From Halopseudomonas bauzanensis (lineage in GTDB: Bacteria > Pseudomonadota > Gammaproteobacteria > Pseudomonadales > Pseudomonadaceae), in NCBI RefSeq assembly GCF_900114735.1, contig NZ_FOUA01000001.1, forward strand, positions 508,278 through 572,277: DNA of 64,000 bases. Reading direction: 5' to 3'. The translations under genes were made by a program, and so were the position numbers. The notes beneath the pieces were generated by a model. It did no database searches. It had not been told where the DNA came from and saw nothing but the letters and a program-made list of their open reading frames with translations. Numbering within the stretch: position 1 is the stretch's first letter; every line of letters begins with the position of its first letter. Shown here one piece after another: positions 1 to 8,767 of the stretch.

Positions 1-1966
1 CGAAGTTTTCCCGCTCGATGGCCGTTAGCGAACCTTCCAGGAGATCTGTTCCGTCGACATCCAGAGTGGCTTGCGGCGCCGCCTGGTCGATACGGTAGAA
101 CTCCTCGGTTGCTATCCTCTTGCTACCATCCGTGAGGGGATCGTAGTCCAGCCCCAGGTTGCGCACCAGCTTGAACTCATCATTGCGCATGGCCATGTAC
201 TCGGTGGCTGCCATATCGATCTTGTTCTGCTCATAGTCGGCAGGGCTGTCTTCATGGATTGCCTGGTTGACCTGCCAGCAGTGTTCCACCTCCTTGAGAA
301 CACCATCCACTCCAACGTCAGCCTCCGCCCCCCACCAGACCCCGCCGTTGTCTCCGCAAACGGATTTGGTGGTGGGTGTGTGGGAGCAGAGCGCGCCGTT
401 GAACACGCAGGGCCCGTTCACACCATCATTGGCCTGGATATTCAGCCCGCCATGGGCAAAGTTGAGCTCGCGCACACTGCCTTGGCTCGGGTTGCTCAGG
501 TAGGAGAACATTTCTTCGGCATCATTGCCCTGGGGGGCTACCTCGGCTAGATCTACCCCTGCTACGTCCGCAAACAACTGGAACAGGTCAACGGCGTTAA
601 CCATGTGCTCCACGTTGCGGCTGGGTTGCTCGACCATGGGCCCGGACACCACCAGCGGCACCCACACACCGGTCTGGTACGCGGTACCCTTGGCGCGCTG
701 CGGGTCGAAGCCTTCCTTGACTGTAAGCGGAAAGGAGCCGTTGTCGCCAACCACAACCACCATGACGTCAGTAGCTTGCGGGTCATAGTTCAGGCTGCCG
801 TCATTGGCTCGGGTGGCGATACCGGTTTCCACCAGCAGGCGTCCCAGCTCGGTGTCCAGCGATTCAATCATCGTGTCGGTGATGTTCTTCTGATTGAGTG
901 GTGCATCAGCCGTACAGTCGGCCCTCAGAATCTGCGTAGCACCGGAGGGCACCAGAGCGGCGGGAGCATGCTGCAGCGGAGTATGCGCCGAGCTGAAACT
1001 CACAGTGGCCATCCATGGGGTATCGTCACTGCGTGTGTTGATCCAGTCGATAGCCGAATCGACCTCGATAGTTGCACGATAGCCTCTGGAACGAGGATCA
1101 GCCAGACTAACCTCCTCCACCTCGCCATCCCAGTTGATCAGCAGCGGGGAGACATAGTGGCCGTTTTCCTGATCGAACTTCACATAGCTTGGCTGCCCAT
1201 CCTGACAGGTAGCATCCGGCACCAGCACCCCGCCTTGAGTCAGGCACTGCAAACCGGCCGGCTCACCGAAGCTGTTGACACCGGCGATGTCGCTGCAGCT
1301 GGCACTGCCACCCGGATTGGGCACGAAGCAGGCTCCCCCGTAAGCACCACCCGGATCGTCTTCACCGGGTACGAAGCCGCAGGAGTAATCGCCTTCGTCA
1401 CCGACACCACCGGCAGTGGTATCGATCGAACCCGGCAGTCCACCCCACCCATAGAAGTATTCCCAGCCCAGGGCGGCAGGTGCACTGTTCTCGGCCGGGT
1501 TGTTCTCCGGACCGCCCAAATGAAACTTGCCGAACATGCCACTCTCATAACCGGCGGTGGCCAGTACTTTGGCAATGGTCATGTCCCAGGGTGAGACATG
1601 GGAGTTGGATAGATCACTTGGCCCGATGGCCTGCAGCACATCGGTGCGCATCGGATAGAGGCCAGTCATGAAGGTCGACCGGCTCGGTGAGCATTCAGGC
1701 ATGGCCCAGGCATTACGGAAACGTATGCCGCTGTCGGCAATGGCGTCGATGGACGGCACCGCTGGCGGCTTGTTACCGCCATAGCCGAAGGATTCCATCT
1801 GGTCGATACCGACGTCATCCATGATGACGAACAGGATATTCGGCGGCTGATCGGCTGCCGGTGGATCATTGGATGATGAAGAGCTGCTGTCACTGTCGAG
1901 CCAACAGGACGCCAGCGACATCGAAGCAACCAGCAACGCACCTTGACGTAAAAGTTTGAACTGCAT
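1..1966 (-). CDS. Sulfatase-family lipoprotein (3' end outside the window)
   Basis: Type I sulfatase, predicted to cleave sulfate esters at the cell envelope. Reading down from the ATG at 1966, the frame stays open to the window edge (about 655 residues), so the C terminus is missing. Residues 1-21 form a lipoprotein signal with lipobox L18-A-S-C21. Metal ligands D50-D51 lie in the NILFVIMDD strand. The formylglycine motif is C92-S-P-S-R96, followed by GKFHLG (K147, H149) and a later GDNG motif. C92 would need a formylglycine-generating enzyme; none is in the window. A GAGAGGG ribosome site precedes the start. The gene lies 45 nt downstream of the octaheme cytochrome on the same strand and may be co-transcribed. 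The natural substrate cannot be read from the sequence. Confidence 0.88.
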   Translation of the reverse strand, partial: MQFKLLRQGALLVASMSLASCWLDSDSSSSSSNDPPAADQPPNILFVIMDDVGIDQMESFGYGGNKPPAVPSIDAIADSGIRFRNAWAMPECSPSRSTFMTGLYPMRTDVLQAIGPSDLSNSHVSPWDMTIAKVLATAGYESGMFGKFHLGGPENNPAENSAPAALGWEYFYGWGGLPGSIDTTAGGVGDEGDYSCGFVPGEDDPGGAYGGACFVPNPGGSASCSDIAGVNSFGEPAGLQCLTQGGVLVPDATCQDGQPSYVKFDQENGHYVSPLLINWDGEVEEVSLADPRSRGYRATIEVDSAIDWINTRSDDTPWMATVSFSSAHTPLQHAPAALVPSGATQILRADCTADAPLNQKNITDTMIESLDTELGRLLVETGIATRANDGSLNYDPQATDVMVVVVGDNGSFPLTVKEGFDPQRAKGTAYQTGVWVPLVVSGPMVEQPSRNVEHMVNAVDLFQLFADVAGVDLAEVAPQGNDAEEMFSYLSNPSQGSVRELNFAHGGLNIQANDGVNGPCVFNGALCSHTPTTKSVCGDNGGVWWGAEADVGVDGVLKEVEHCWQVNQAIHEDSPADYEQNKIDMAATEYMAMRNDEFKLVRNLGLDYDPLTDGSKRIATEEFYRIDQAAPQATLDVDGTDLLEGSLTAIERENF

Positions 1967-2011
1967 GGCATATCCCTCTCTTGCTTTTTTTATCGGTCAG
2001 AGGCCCGACTG

Positions 2012-4243
2012 TCACAGCAGCGGGTCACCGGGGTTTTGTGCAGCCAGCTCCGTCAACAGCGAGTCTGCCTCCACTTGATTACCTGCGGAACGCAGATAAC
2101 TGATCAAGGCTTGCCGGGCTCTGCGATTGGTCGGCTGCGCCTGCACCTGGCTGCGCAACAGCTCCAGCGCGGCGTCTACCTGGCCATTGCCATGCAGGGC
2201 GACGGCCAATACATAGCCGTACTCGGCCTGCTCCGGTGCCAGTTCATGGGCACGTTGCAGGGCCCGCAACGCTTGCCCATATTCGCTCTGGCGCACCAGC
2301 GCCAAACCGTAGGCATGCTGCAGAGAGGGGTCCTGGGGATACTGTTCGGTGCCTTCACGCAGCAGGCTCATCCCGGCTGCGGGGTCGCCGGCGGCTTGCT
2401 CGTGCCATTGCGCCAGCATGATCCGTGCGGGATGGAAGGTCGGATCCTGGCGCAGCGCCTGCTGCAGCGCTGGCTCAACCTCCGCCAGGCGCCCGGTCAG
2501 TTGATAGACGCCAGCCAGATTGAACTGAGATTCGGCCCGTTCGAGCATGCTGCGCTGGCTCTGCTCGTATTCGCTGATCAGTTGCCGCAACACCTGCGGT
2601 TCGACGTTGGATTCGGCAGCCAATTGCAATAACTGCCAGGCGGCCTCCAACCGGACCGCCCGCACCGGGTCATCCAGCAGGCTGGTCAACAAGCTGATCT
2701 GCTGGTTTGGCGTGACCAACGAGCCGAGCAGCCCAGCGGCGGTGTGACGTACCTGCGGGGAGGATGAACTCAACGCTTCGACTACGGCACGCTGGGCAGC
2801 GGCTGATGGATAGTTGGGCAGCTCGCTGAGCAGGGTGGCACGGCGGATATCCGCCAGATCGGTGCGCTCCAGTTGCCGCGTCAACGCCTGCGCGGCGCCC
2901 TTCCCCCCTTGCCGGACCACATGGAGGTCCCGGGCGTAACCGCCATCTCGGGGTTGGGCATCGGCGTACCACTGGCCAAAGGCTGCGACGATCTGATCTT
3001 CGGCTTGCTGATGGCAGCCGAGGCAGGCGTCGGAATGTTCCAACTGGCGCGCCTGTTGCGGATTTGGCGAGGTGAAGCTGTGGTCATGGCGCAGGTCATT
3101 GGTCATGTACAGCTTGCCGGGCATATGACAACTGACGCACTGGCTACCCTGCGACCCGACAGCGTGGTGGTGATGGGAAGGATGATCATAGTTCTTTGCC
3201 TGCAATCCGCTGGCGTCGATTCCGGCCCTCGTTGCCTTGCCGGTCGGGTTATGGCACTGGGTGCAGACGGCATTGGCCGGCGCCCGCAACTCGGCGCTAT
3301 GGGGGTTGTGGCAATCCGAGCAGACTACCCCAGCAGCGTGCATACGGCTTTGCTGAAAGGAGCCGTACTCGAACACTTCATCCCGGATCTTGCCGTCAAC
3401 CTCATAGAGGTCGGCGCTGAGGATCACCGGCAGGTAATCATCCAGCAGTTGGTTGCCATGGCTGTAGCCATTATCCAGCGGCATGCGGCGACTATGGCAG
3501 CGGGCGCAGGTTTCAGGCTCGCTGACGGTGCCCATCAAGTTCGCCTCGAAGCCCTTCCCAGTCGCAGCTTTATTTTCACTTTCCGCCCATTGCAGGTGGC
3601 CCGAAGCCGGACCATGGCAACTCTGGCACCCCACGCCCAACGCCTGCCACTGGCTGGAATAGGTATTGGCTACCGGGTCGTAATCGCGCTGAAAACCGGT
3701 GGTGTGGCATTCCACACACATGAAGTCGGCGTTCTGCTGCGCCCCACTCCAGTGCAACCGGTGCTGATGATCCACGGCCTCGCCGTCGTACAGATGAAAC
3801 CAACTCTGCTCTGGCACATCCCAGGCAGCGCCATGGGACTGCAGGCTGCCGTCGGTCAGTTGCAGGAGATACTGCTGTAACGGCTCCAAGCCAAAGGTAT
3901 AGGCCACCTGATAGTCAGCTGGTTTGCCATCAGCACCTGGGGTATTTATCCAGAAACCACCGTCACGGCGGAAAAAGCGGCTGGTTTCAACATCGCTGGT
4001 CAAGGATTGCTGGTCGAAGTTGCCCAGCACGGTGTCTTCAGTGGCCGGTTGCATGGCCAATTGATGATGAGAATTCAGCCAGTCGGTAGTCTCCTCGGCA
4101 TGGCAACTCTGGCAACTGGCTTCATCCACCCATTCCTGAGTTGCTGGCAAGGCGGCAGACGGTACCCCATCGAGAGCCGGGGCTAACTCCGCAGGACCAA
4201 ATAGAATAAAAGGTGCCAGCAGCCACAGACGTCTTCTGATCAT
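2012..4243 (-). CDS. Exported octaheme cytochrome c with C-terminal TPR repeats
   Basis: Periplasmic or secreted multiheme electron carrier, 743 aa. A Sec signal peptide covers about residues 1-24. Eight CXXCH heme motifs start at C44, C176, C206, C246, C308, C327, C369 and C407, with extra His residues (SHH near 59, HHHH near 357) that could serve as distal ligands. This layout resembles the cytochrome c554/NrfA-like multiheme group. After the heme domain come HEAT-like helical segments (about 440-555) and TPR-like repeats (about 560-740), a combination suited to protein docking. No quinol dehydrogenase or terminal reductase partner is adjacent. The next gene downstream is the sulfatase. Family assignment is firm; the electron donor and acceptor are unknown. 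Confidence 0.9.
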   Translation of the reverse strand: MIRRRLWLLAPFILFGPAELAPALDGVPSAALPATQEWVDEASCQSCHAEETTDWLNSHHQLAMQPATEDTVLGNFDQQSLTSDVETSRFFRRDGGFWINTPGADGKPADYQVAYTFGLEPLQQYLLQLTDGSLQSHGAAWDVPEQSWFHLYDGEAVDHQHRLHWSGAQQNADFMCVECHTTGFQRDYDPVANTYSSQWQALGVGCQSCHGPASGHLQWAESENKAATGKGFEANLMGTVSEPETCARCHSRRMPLDNGYSHGNQLLDDYLPVILSADLYEVDGKIRDEVFEYGSFQQSRMHAAGVVCSDCHNPHSAELRAPANAVCTQCHNPTGKATRAGIDASGLQAKNYDHPSHHHHAVGSQGSQCVSCHMPGKLYMTNDLRHDHSFTSPNPQQARQLEHSDACLGCHQQAEDQIVAAFGQWYADAQPRDGGYARDLHVVRQGGKGAAQALTRQLERTDLADIRRATLLSELPNYPSAAAQRAVVEALSSSSPQVRHTAAGLLGSLVTPNQQISLLTSLLDDPVRAVRLEAAWQLLQLAAESNVEPQVLRQLISEYEQSQRSMLERAESQFNLAGVYQLTGRLAEVEPALQQALRQDPTFHPARIMLAQWHEQAAGDPAAGMSLLREGTEQYPQDPSLQHAYGLALVRQSEYGQALRALQRAHELAPEQAEYGYVLAVALHGNGQVDAALELLRSQVQAQPTNRRARQALISYLRSAGNQVEADSLLTELAAQNPGDPLL

Positions 4244-4429
4244 GGCTCATCAAGACTCTTGTTATTATTTCGGCATCGTGACCAATGCAGGGGAGGCTCT
4301 GAAAAGGACCGCAATGCAAGCAGTCCCGCCTCGTCTTGGGAAGGAGTCTAGCCCATAACTTCCCTGCCACCAAGCAGAATTAGAGTTTTTACTCCACGAG
4401 AAGAATAACGTCTGATTTTCTTTCCCGCG

Positions 4430-5035
4430 CTACTCTCCCCAACGCTTGAGCAATGTCTGCTCGATACCCAGCTGGCTGAGTATCCGCGCCACCACAAAAT
4501 CGACCAGATCATCGATGGACTGTGGCTGGTGGTAGAAGCCAGGGCTGGCTGGAAGGATCACCGCACCCATGCGGCTCAGCGTGAGCATGTTTTCCAGGTG
4601 GATGGTCGAATATGGACTTTCGCGGGGGACCAGAATCAGCTGCCGGCGCTCCTTGAGGGCAACGTCAGCGGCACGTTCGATCAGGTTGTTGCTGGCGCCG
4701 GTCGCGATCGCCGACAGGGTGCCGGTGCTGCACGGACAGACGACCATGGCCGAGGGGGCGCCGGAGCCGGAGGCGACAGGCGACATCCAATCCTGCTTGC
4801 CGTAAACGCGGATCTGCCCCGGCTTGGCCTGATAACGCTCGGTAAGAAACTGCTCCAACGCCTGGGGCTTGGGCGGCAGTTGCAGCTCGGTCTCGGTGAC
4901 GACCACCAGTTGCGCGGCCTGGGAGATCAGGAACAACACCTGCACCTCGGCCTGCACCAGGCATTCCAATAACCGCAGGGCATATTGCGCGCCGGACGCG
5001 CCGGTCACCGCCAGGGTAACGCGCCGCTCAGCCAT
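4430..5035 (-). CDS. ubiX: Flavin prenyltransferase UbiX
   Basis: Makes prenylated FMN from FMN and dimethylallyl phosphate, the cofactor used by the UbiD decarboxylase in ubiquinone synthesis. The 201-residue protein has normal family length. The N-terminal nucleotide-binding strand [11 protein letters not shown] is followed by the [14 protein letters not shown] stretch and the [14 protein letters not shown] segment that builds the active site. The start codon lies inside the end of mpl (8-nt overlap, 5028-5035), so the two are translationally coupled. The ubiX-mpl pairing is, as I recall, the same in P. aeruginosa. The assignment is secure from conserved motifs and context. Confidence 0.96.
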   Translation of the reverse strand: MAERRVTLAVTGASGAQYALRLLECLVQAEVQVLFLISQAAQLVVVTETELQLPPKPQALEQFLTERYQAKPGQIRVYGKQDWMSPVASGSGAPSAMVVCPCSTGTLSAIATGASNNLIERAADVALKERRQLILVPRESPYSTIHLENMLTLSRMGAVILPASPGFYHQPQSIDDLVDFVVARILSQLGIEQTLLKRWGE

Positions 5036-6389
5036 GTCTGATCTCCAGTGCGCGCTTCATCTTCTGGTGGATACCACCGAAGCCGCCATTGCTCATGATG
5101 ACAATACGAGTGCCCGGCGCAGCCCTGGTTACCACCTGATCGATAATGGCATCAATATCCGTTGCCACCTGGGCCGGTACCGGGCTTTGCTCGACGACCG
5201 AATCCAGCGACCAGTCCAGCCCAGCCGGCTGATACCAGATCACTTCGCTGGCGCCCCGCACACTGGCCGGCAAGGCAGCCATGTGACTGCCCAGACGCAT
5301 GGTGTTGGAGCGTGGCTCGATTACCGCGATAAGTTGCTGCTCACCGATCTGCGCACGCAGCCCAGCCAGGGTCGTGGCAATCGCAGTGGGATGATGGGCA
5401 AAATCGTCGTACAGGATGATATCGTTGATTTCGATGAGTTTTTCCATCCGCCGCTTGGGGCTGGCGAAGCCGGCCAGTGCGGCGATGCCCTGCTGCGGCG
5501 TGACGCCGACATGCCGCGCTGCGGCCAAGGCGGTCAGCGCGTTGGCGACGCTATGCGCGCCAGTCTGGCTCCACTCGGCCACGCCCTGCAGCTCACCGTC
5601 CAGCCAGACTTCAAAACGCGAACCATCCTCGGCCAGCAGGCGCGCCTGCCAGTTACCGCCCTCCCCGGTGGTCTGACATGGCGTCCAGCAACCCATGTCG
5701 ATAACCCGCTGCAGAGCAGGTTCCTGTTGCGGATAGATGATCAGGCCGCTGGCGGGTACGGTGCGGATCAGGTGGTGGAACTGGCGTTCGATAGCCGCCA
5801 GGTCCGGGAAAATGTCGGCGTGATCGAATTCGAGGTTGTTGAGAATAGCGGTGCGCGGGCGGTAGTGGACGAACTTGGAGCGCTTGTCGAAAAAGGCACT
5901 GTCGTATTCATCGGCCTCGACCACGAAGAACGGCGTGTCGCCCAGCCGCGCAGAGATGCCAAAGTTCTGCGGCACGCCGCCAATCAGGAAGCCCGGCGCC
6001 ATGCCGGCGTCTTCCAGGAGCCAGGCCAGCAGGCTGGAGGTGGTGGTCTTGCCATGGGTGCCAGCCACGGCCAGTACCCAACGATCCTGAAGCACGTGCC
6101 GCGCCAGCCATTCGGGCCCGGAGACGTAGGGTATGCCCTTATCCAGTACATGCTCCACCGCGGGGTTACCGCGGGACAGGGCGTTACCGATGATCACCAG
6201 GTCCGGAGCGGGGTCCAGATGTTCCGGCGAATAGCCTTCCATCAACTGAATGCCCTGGGCTTCAAGCTGGGTACTCATTGGCGGATAGACGTTGGCATCG
6301 GAACCACTGACCTGGTGCCCCAGGTCCCGCGCCAGCAGCGCCAGCGAACCCATGAAGGTACCGCAGATACCAAGAATGTGCAGATGCAT
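5028..6389 (-). CDS. mpl: Murein tripeptide ligase Mpl
   Basis: Recycles peptidoglycan by ligating L-Ala-gamma-D-Glu-meso-diaminopimelate to UDP-MurNAc in the cytoplasm. The 453-residue protein shows the Mur ligase layout. An N-terminal UDP-binding Rossmann domain ([11 protein letters not shown]) is followed by the ATP-binding P-loop AGTHGKTTT at about 109-117, a central domain with the [14 protein letters not shown] region, and a C-terminal domain. Length is typical of Mpl and shorter than MurC. It is the first gene of a two-gene unit with ubiX, and its stop codon lies inside the ubiX start region. The 226-bp gap to the divergent phosphofructokinase gene must hold both promoters. Confidence 0.97.
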   Translation of the reverse strand: MHLHILGICGTFMGSLALLARDLGHQVSGSDANVYPPMSTQLEAQGIQLMEGYSPEHLDPAPDLVIIGNALSRGNPAVEHVLDKGIPYVSGPEWLARHVLQDRWVLAVAGTHGKTTTSSLLAWLLEDAGMAPGFLIGGVPQNFGISARLGDTPFFVVEADEYDSAFFDKRSKFVHYRPRTAILNNLEFDHADIFPDLAAIERQFHHLIRTVPASGLIIYPQQEPALQRVIDMGCWTPCQTTGEGGNWQARLLAEDGSRFEVWLDGELQGVAEWSQTGAHSVANALTALAAARHVGVTPQQGIAALAGFASPKRRMEKLIEINDIILYDDFAHHPTAIATTLAGLRAQIGEQQLIAVIEPRSNTMRLGSHMAALPASVRGASEVIWYQPAGLDWSLDSVVEQSPVPAQVATDIDAIIDQVVTRAAPGTRIVIMSNGGFGGIHQKMKRALEIRHG

Positions 6390-6615
6390 CAGCCAACCCT
6401 GTAATCAATCCGTCAAGGGGCCGATACTACCATGCAGCTGGGTAGGTCCCAACGGCTTCCCCCTTTCGTCTTCCGGACAGCCAACCATGCAAAGCATCGC
6501 TCATTCAGCTATTATGCGCGCCATTCTTCACCCGACTATTGTTCTGCCGTCAGTGCAACCGTTCCGCTGGTCCGGTTGTCGTATCTGACATCAGCCCACA
6601 CATCATGGAGTCAGC

Positions 6616-7875
6616 ATGACCGTCAAGAATGCCTTTTATGCTCAATCAGGCGGTGTCACCGCAGTCATCAACGCCTCGGCCGCCGGGGTGATTGAAACTG
6701 CGCGTCAGCACCCGGACCGTATCGGCAAAGTCTATGCGGGTCGCAATGGCATTATTGGCGCTCTCACCGAGGACCTGATCGACACCAGCCTCGAATCTGC
6801 CGAGAACATTGCTGCGCTGCGCCATACCCCTTCCGGTGCCTTCGGCTCCTGCCGCTACAAGCTCAAGAGCCTCGAAGCCAACCGCGCCGAATACGAGCGC
6901 CTGATCGAAGTGTTCAAGGCCCACGATATCGGTTACTTCTTCTATAACGGTGGTGGTGATTCCGCCGATACCTGCCTGAAGGTATCGCAGCTGGCCGAAA
7001 CCATGGGTTATCCGATCCAGGCCATTCATGTGCCGAAGACCGTGGACAACGACCTGCCGATCACCGATTGCTGCCCCGGCTTTGGCTCGGTCGCCAAGTA
7101 CGTCGCCACATCCATCCGCGAAGCCGGCTACGATGTCGCCTCCATGTCCGCCACCTCCACCAAGGTCTTCATTCTTGAAGTCATGGGCCGCCATGCGGGC
7201 TGGATCACCGCCGCCTGCGGTCTGGCCAGCGAAGCCGAAGGCGAGGCGCCGCACATCCTGCTGTTCCCCGAGATCGAGTTCGATGAGGCGGCCTTCCTGG
7301 CCCGCGTCGATGAGTGCGTGAAGACCCACGGCTATTGCGTGATCGGTGTTTCCGAAGGCATCAAGAACAAAGCCGGCAAGTTCCTCTCCGAGTCCGGCCT
7401 GACCGACGCCTTCGGTCACGCCCAATTGGGCGGCGTAGCGCCGACCATCGCCAACCTGGTACGCGACAAGCTTGGCTACAAGTACCACTGGGCCGTGGCT
7501 GACTACCTGCAGCGCGCCGCGCGCCACATCGCCTCCAAGGTCGATGTGGACCAGGCCTACGCCCTCGGTCAGGCTGCGGTACGCGTCGCCCTGGAAGGCA
7601 AGAACGCCATCATGCCGGCGATCCGTCGCCTGGAAGACGCACCGTACAGCTGGGACATCATCGAAGCGCCGCTCAAGGATGTGGCCAACGTCGAGAAGTT
7701 CATGCCGCGCGATTTCATTACCGATGACGGCTTCCACATCACTGATGCCTGCCGTCAGTATCTGTCGCCGCTGATCCAGGGCGAGGATATCCCGCCGTTC
7801 AAGAACGGCCTGCCTGACTATGTACGGCTGCAGAACCTGCCGGTCGAACGCAAGCTGGCACCGTTCAAAGTCTGA
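6616..7875 (+). CDS. pfp: Pyrophosphate-type 6-phosphofructokinase
   Basis: Phosphorylates fructose 6-phosphate, most likely with PPi rather than ATP, allowing reversible flux through upper glycolysis. At 419 aa it is longer than the classic ATP enzyme (about 320). The nucleotide/PPi site reads NGGGDS. It has Asp where ATP enzymes have Gly in the GGDGS motif, the substitution that marks PPi enzymes. The proton-transfer loop PKTVDNDLP and the MGRHAGW motif for the sugar phosphate are intact. The overall sequence resembles the methanotroph-type PPi enzymes. The next gene on the same strand encodes inorganic pyrophosphatase, so two genes controlling the PPi pool sit together. Many pseudomonads lack a phosphofructokinase, so this gene is notable for carbon metabolism. 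Confidence 0.88.
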   Translation: MTVKNAFYAQSGGVTAVINASAAGVIETARQHPDRIGKVYAGRNGIIGALTEDLIDTSLESAENIAALRHTPSGAFGSCRYKLKSLEANRAEYERLIEVFKAHDIGYFFYNGGGDSADTCLKVSQLAETMGYPIQAIHVPKTVDNDLPITDCCPGFGSVAKYVATSIREAGYDVASMSATSTKVFILEVMGRHAGWITAACGLASEAEGEAPHILLFPEIEFDEAAFLARVDECVKTHGYCVIGVSEGIKNKAGKFLSESGLTDAFGHAQLGGVAPTIANLVRDKLGYKYHWAVADYLQRAARHIASKVDVDQAYALGQAAVRVALEGKNAIMPAIRRLEDAPYSWDIIEAPLKDVANVEKFMPRDFITDDGFHITDACRQYLSPLIQGEDIPPFKNGLPDYVRLQNLPVERKLAPFKV

Positions 7876-7885
7876 ACCGGCTCAG

Positions 7886-7913
7886 CCCCGCCGCGCTTTT
7901 CAGCGCGTCGGGG
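7886..7913 (+). terminator. GC-rich hairpin after phosphofructokinase gene
   Basis: CCCCG-C-CGCGC (7886-7896) and GCGCG-T-CGGGG (7903-7913) form a stem with one C/T mismatch and a TTTTCA loop. No U-tract follows, so it is either a weak or Rho-assisted terminator or a 3' stabilising hairpin. Confidence 0.45.
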
Positions 7914-7946
7914 CGAACCCGACTCAGCGTGCGCCATAGGTTTCAC

Positions 7947-7975
7947 TTGGTAAAGATGACGCGAACGCCTATAAT
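7947..7975 (+). promoter_or_regulatory. Sigma-70 promoter of ppa
   Basis: TTGGTA (7947-7952) and a perfect TATAAT (7970-7975) are separated by 17 bp. The start of ppa lies about 80 bp downstream. This gives ppa its own promoter separate from the phosphofructokinase gene. Confidence 0.75.
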
Positions 7976-8054
7976 CTCCGCCCATATTTTTCCTGGTGTC
8001 GCCGGCAATGGCGGACACCGTTCCCATTTCAACATGCCCCGCATCAGGTAACCC

Positions 8055-8582
8055 ATGAGCTACGACCAGATCCCAGCCGGCAAAGACATCCCCAACGATA
8101 TCTACGTCGCCATCGAAATTCCGGCCAACCATGCGCCCATCAAGTACGAGATCGACAAGGACAGCAACGCCCTGTTCGTCGACCGTTTCATGGCGACCCC
8201 GATGTTCTACCCGGCCAACTACGGTTTCATTCCGAACACCCTGGCTGACGACGGCGACCCGCTGGACGTGCTGGTAGTCACCCCACACCCGGTTGCTCCA
8301 GGCTCGGTCATCCGCTGCCGCCCGGTGGGCGTACTGCACATGACTGACGATGGCGGCGGCGATGCCAAGCTGGTTGCCGTACCCCATGACAAGCTGAGCG
8401 TTCTGTACAAGGACGTGAAGGAATACACCGACCTGCCCGAACTGCTGATCCAGCAGATCCAGCATTTCTTCGAGAACTACAAAGATCTGGAAGCCGGCAA
8501 GTGGGTCAAGATCGACCGCTGGGGCAACGCTGACGAAGCCCGTGCGGAAATTGTAAAGGCAGTAGACGCTTACCAAAAATAA
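8055..8582 (+). CDS. ppa: Inorganic pyrophosphatase
   Basis: Family I soluble pyrophosphatase that hydrolyses PPi to two phosphates and pulls biosynthetic reactions forward. The 175-residue length matches the bacterial hexameric enzyme. The family signature DGDPLDVLV (about residues 66-74), the upstream [13 protein letters not shown] stretch, and the later [12 protein letters not shown] region with metal-binding acids are all present. It has a strong promoter of its own and a classic terminator after the stop. It lies next to a PPi-type phosphofructokinase, which would compete with it for the same substrate. Confidence 0.97.
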   Translation: MSYDQIPAGKDIPNDIYVAIEIPANHAPIKYEIDKDSNALFVDRFMATPMFYPANYGFIPNTLADDGDPLDVLVVTPHPVAPGSVIRCRPVGVLHMTDDGGGDAKLVAVPHDKLSVLYKDVKEYTDLPELLIQQIQHFFENYKDLEAGKWVKIDRWGNADEARAEIVKAVDAYQK

Positions 8583-8600
8583 GCGTTTTGCCGAATAGGA

Positions 8601-8625
8601 GCCCGGCCACAAGCCGGGCTTTTTT
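8601..8625 (+). terminator. Rho-independent terminator of ppa
   Basis: GCCCGGC (8601-8607), loop CACAA, GCCGGGC (8613-8619), then six T residues (8620-8625). Textbook intrinsic terminator 18 bp after the ppa stop. Confidence 0.92.
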
Positions 8626-8767
8626 ATGTATGCAATTCAAGACTAAAGAATGAGCCCCTGTCGCGGTCAACGCTACCGCAGACGCCGCGGATAGGCGAAG
8701 ATAGCTTCCCTGTTTTTTGTCCGTACCGCACAGGTAGCGGTTTATCTCCCACAAGAATCAATTGCCC

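Noticed and set aside
605-1594. A 329-codon open frame on the plus strand opposite the sulfatase
   Set aside because: It is the shadow of the sulfatase frame, which has a lipobox, metal ligands and the CSPSR motif; the plus frame has no recognisable domain.
2873-3880. A long plus-strand frame opposite the octaheme cytochrome
   Set aside because: It overlaps eight conserved CXXCH motifs on the minus strand and shows no family features.
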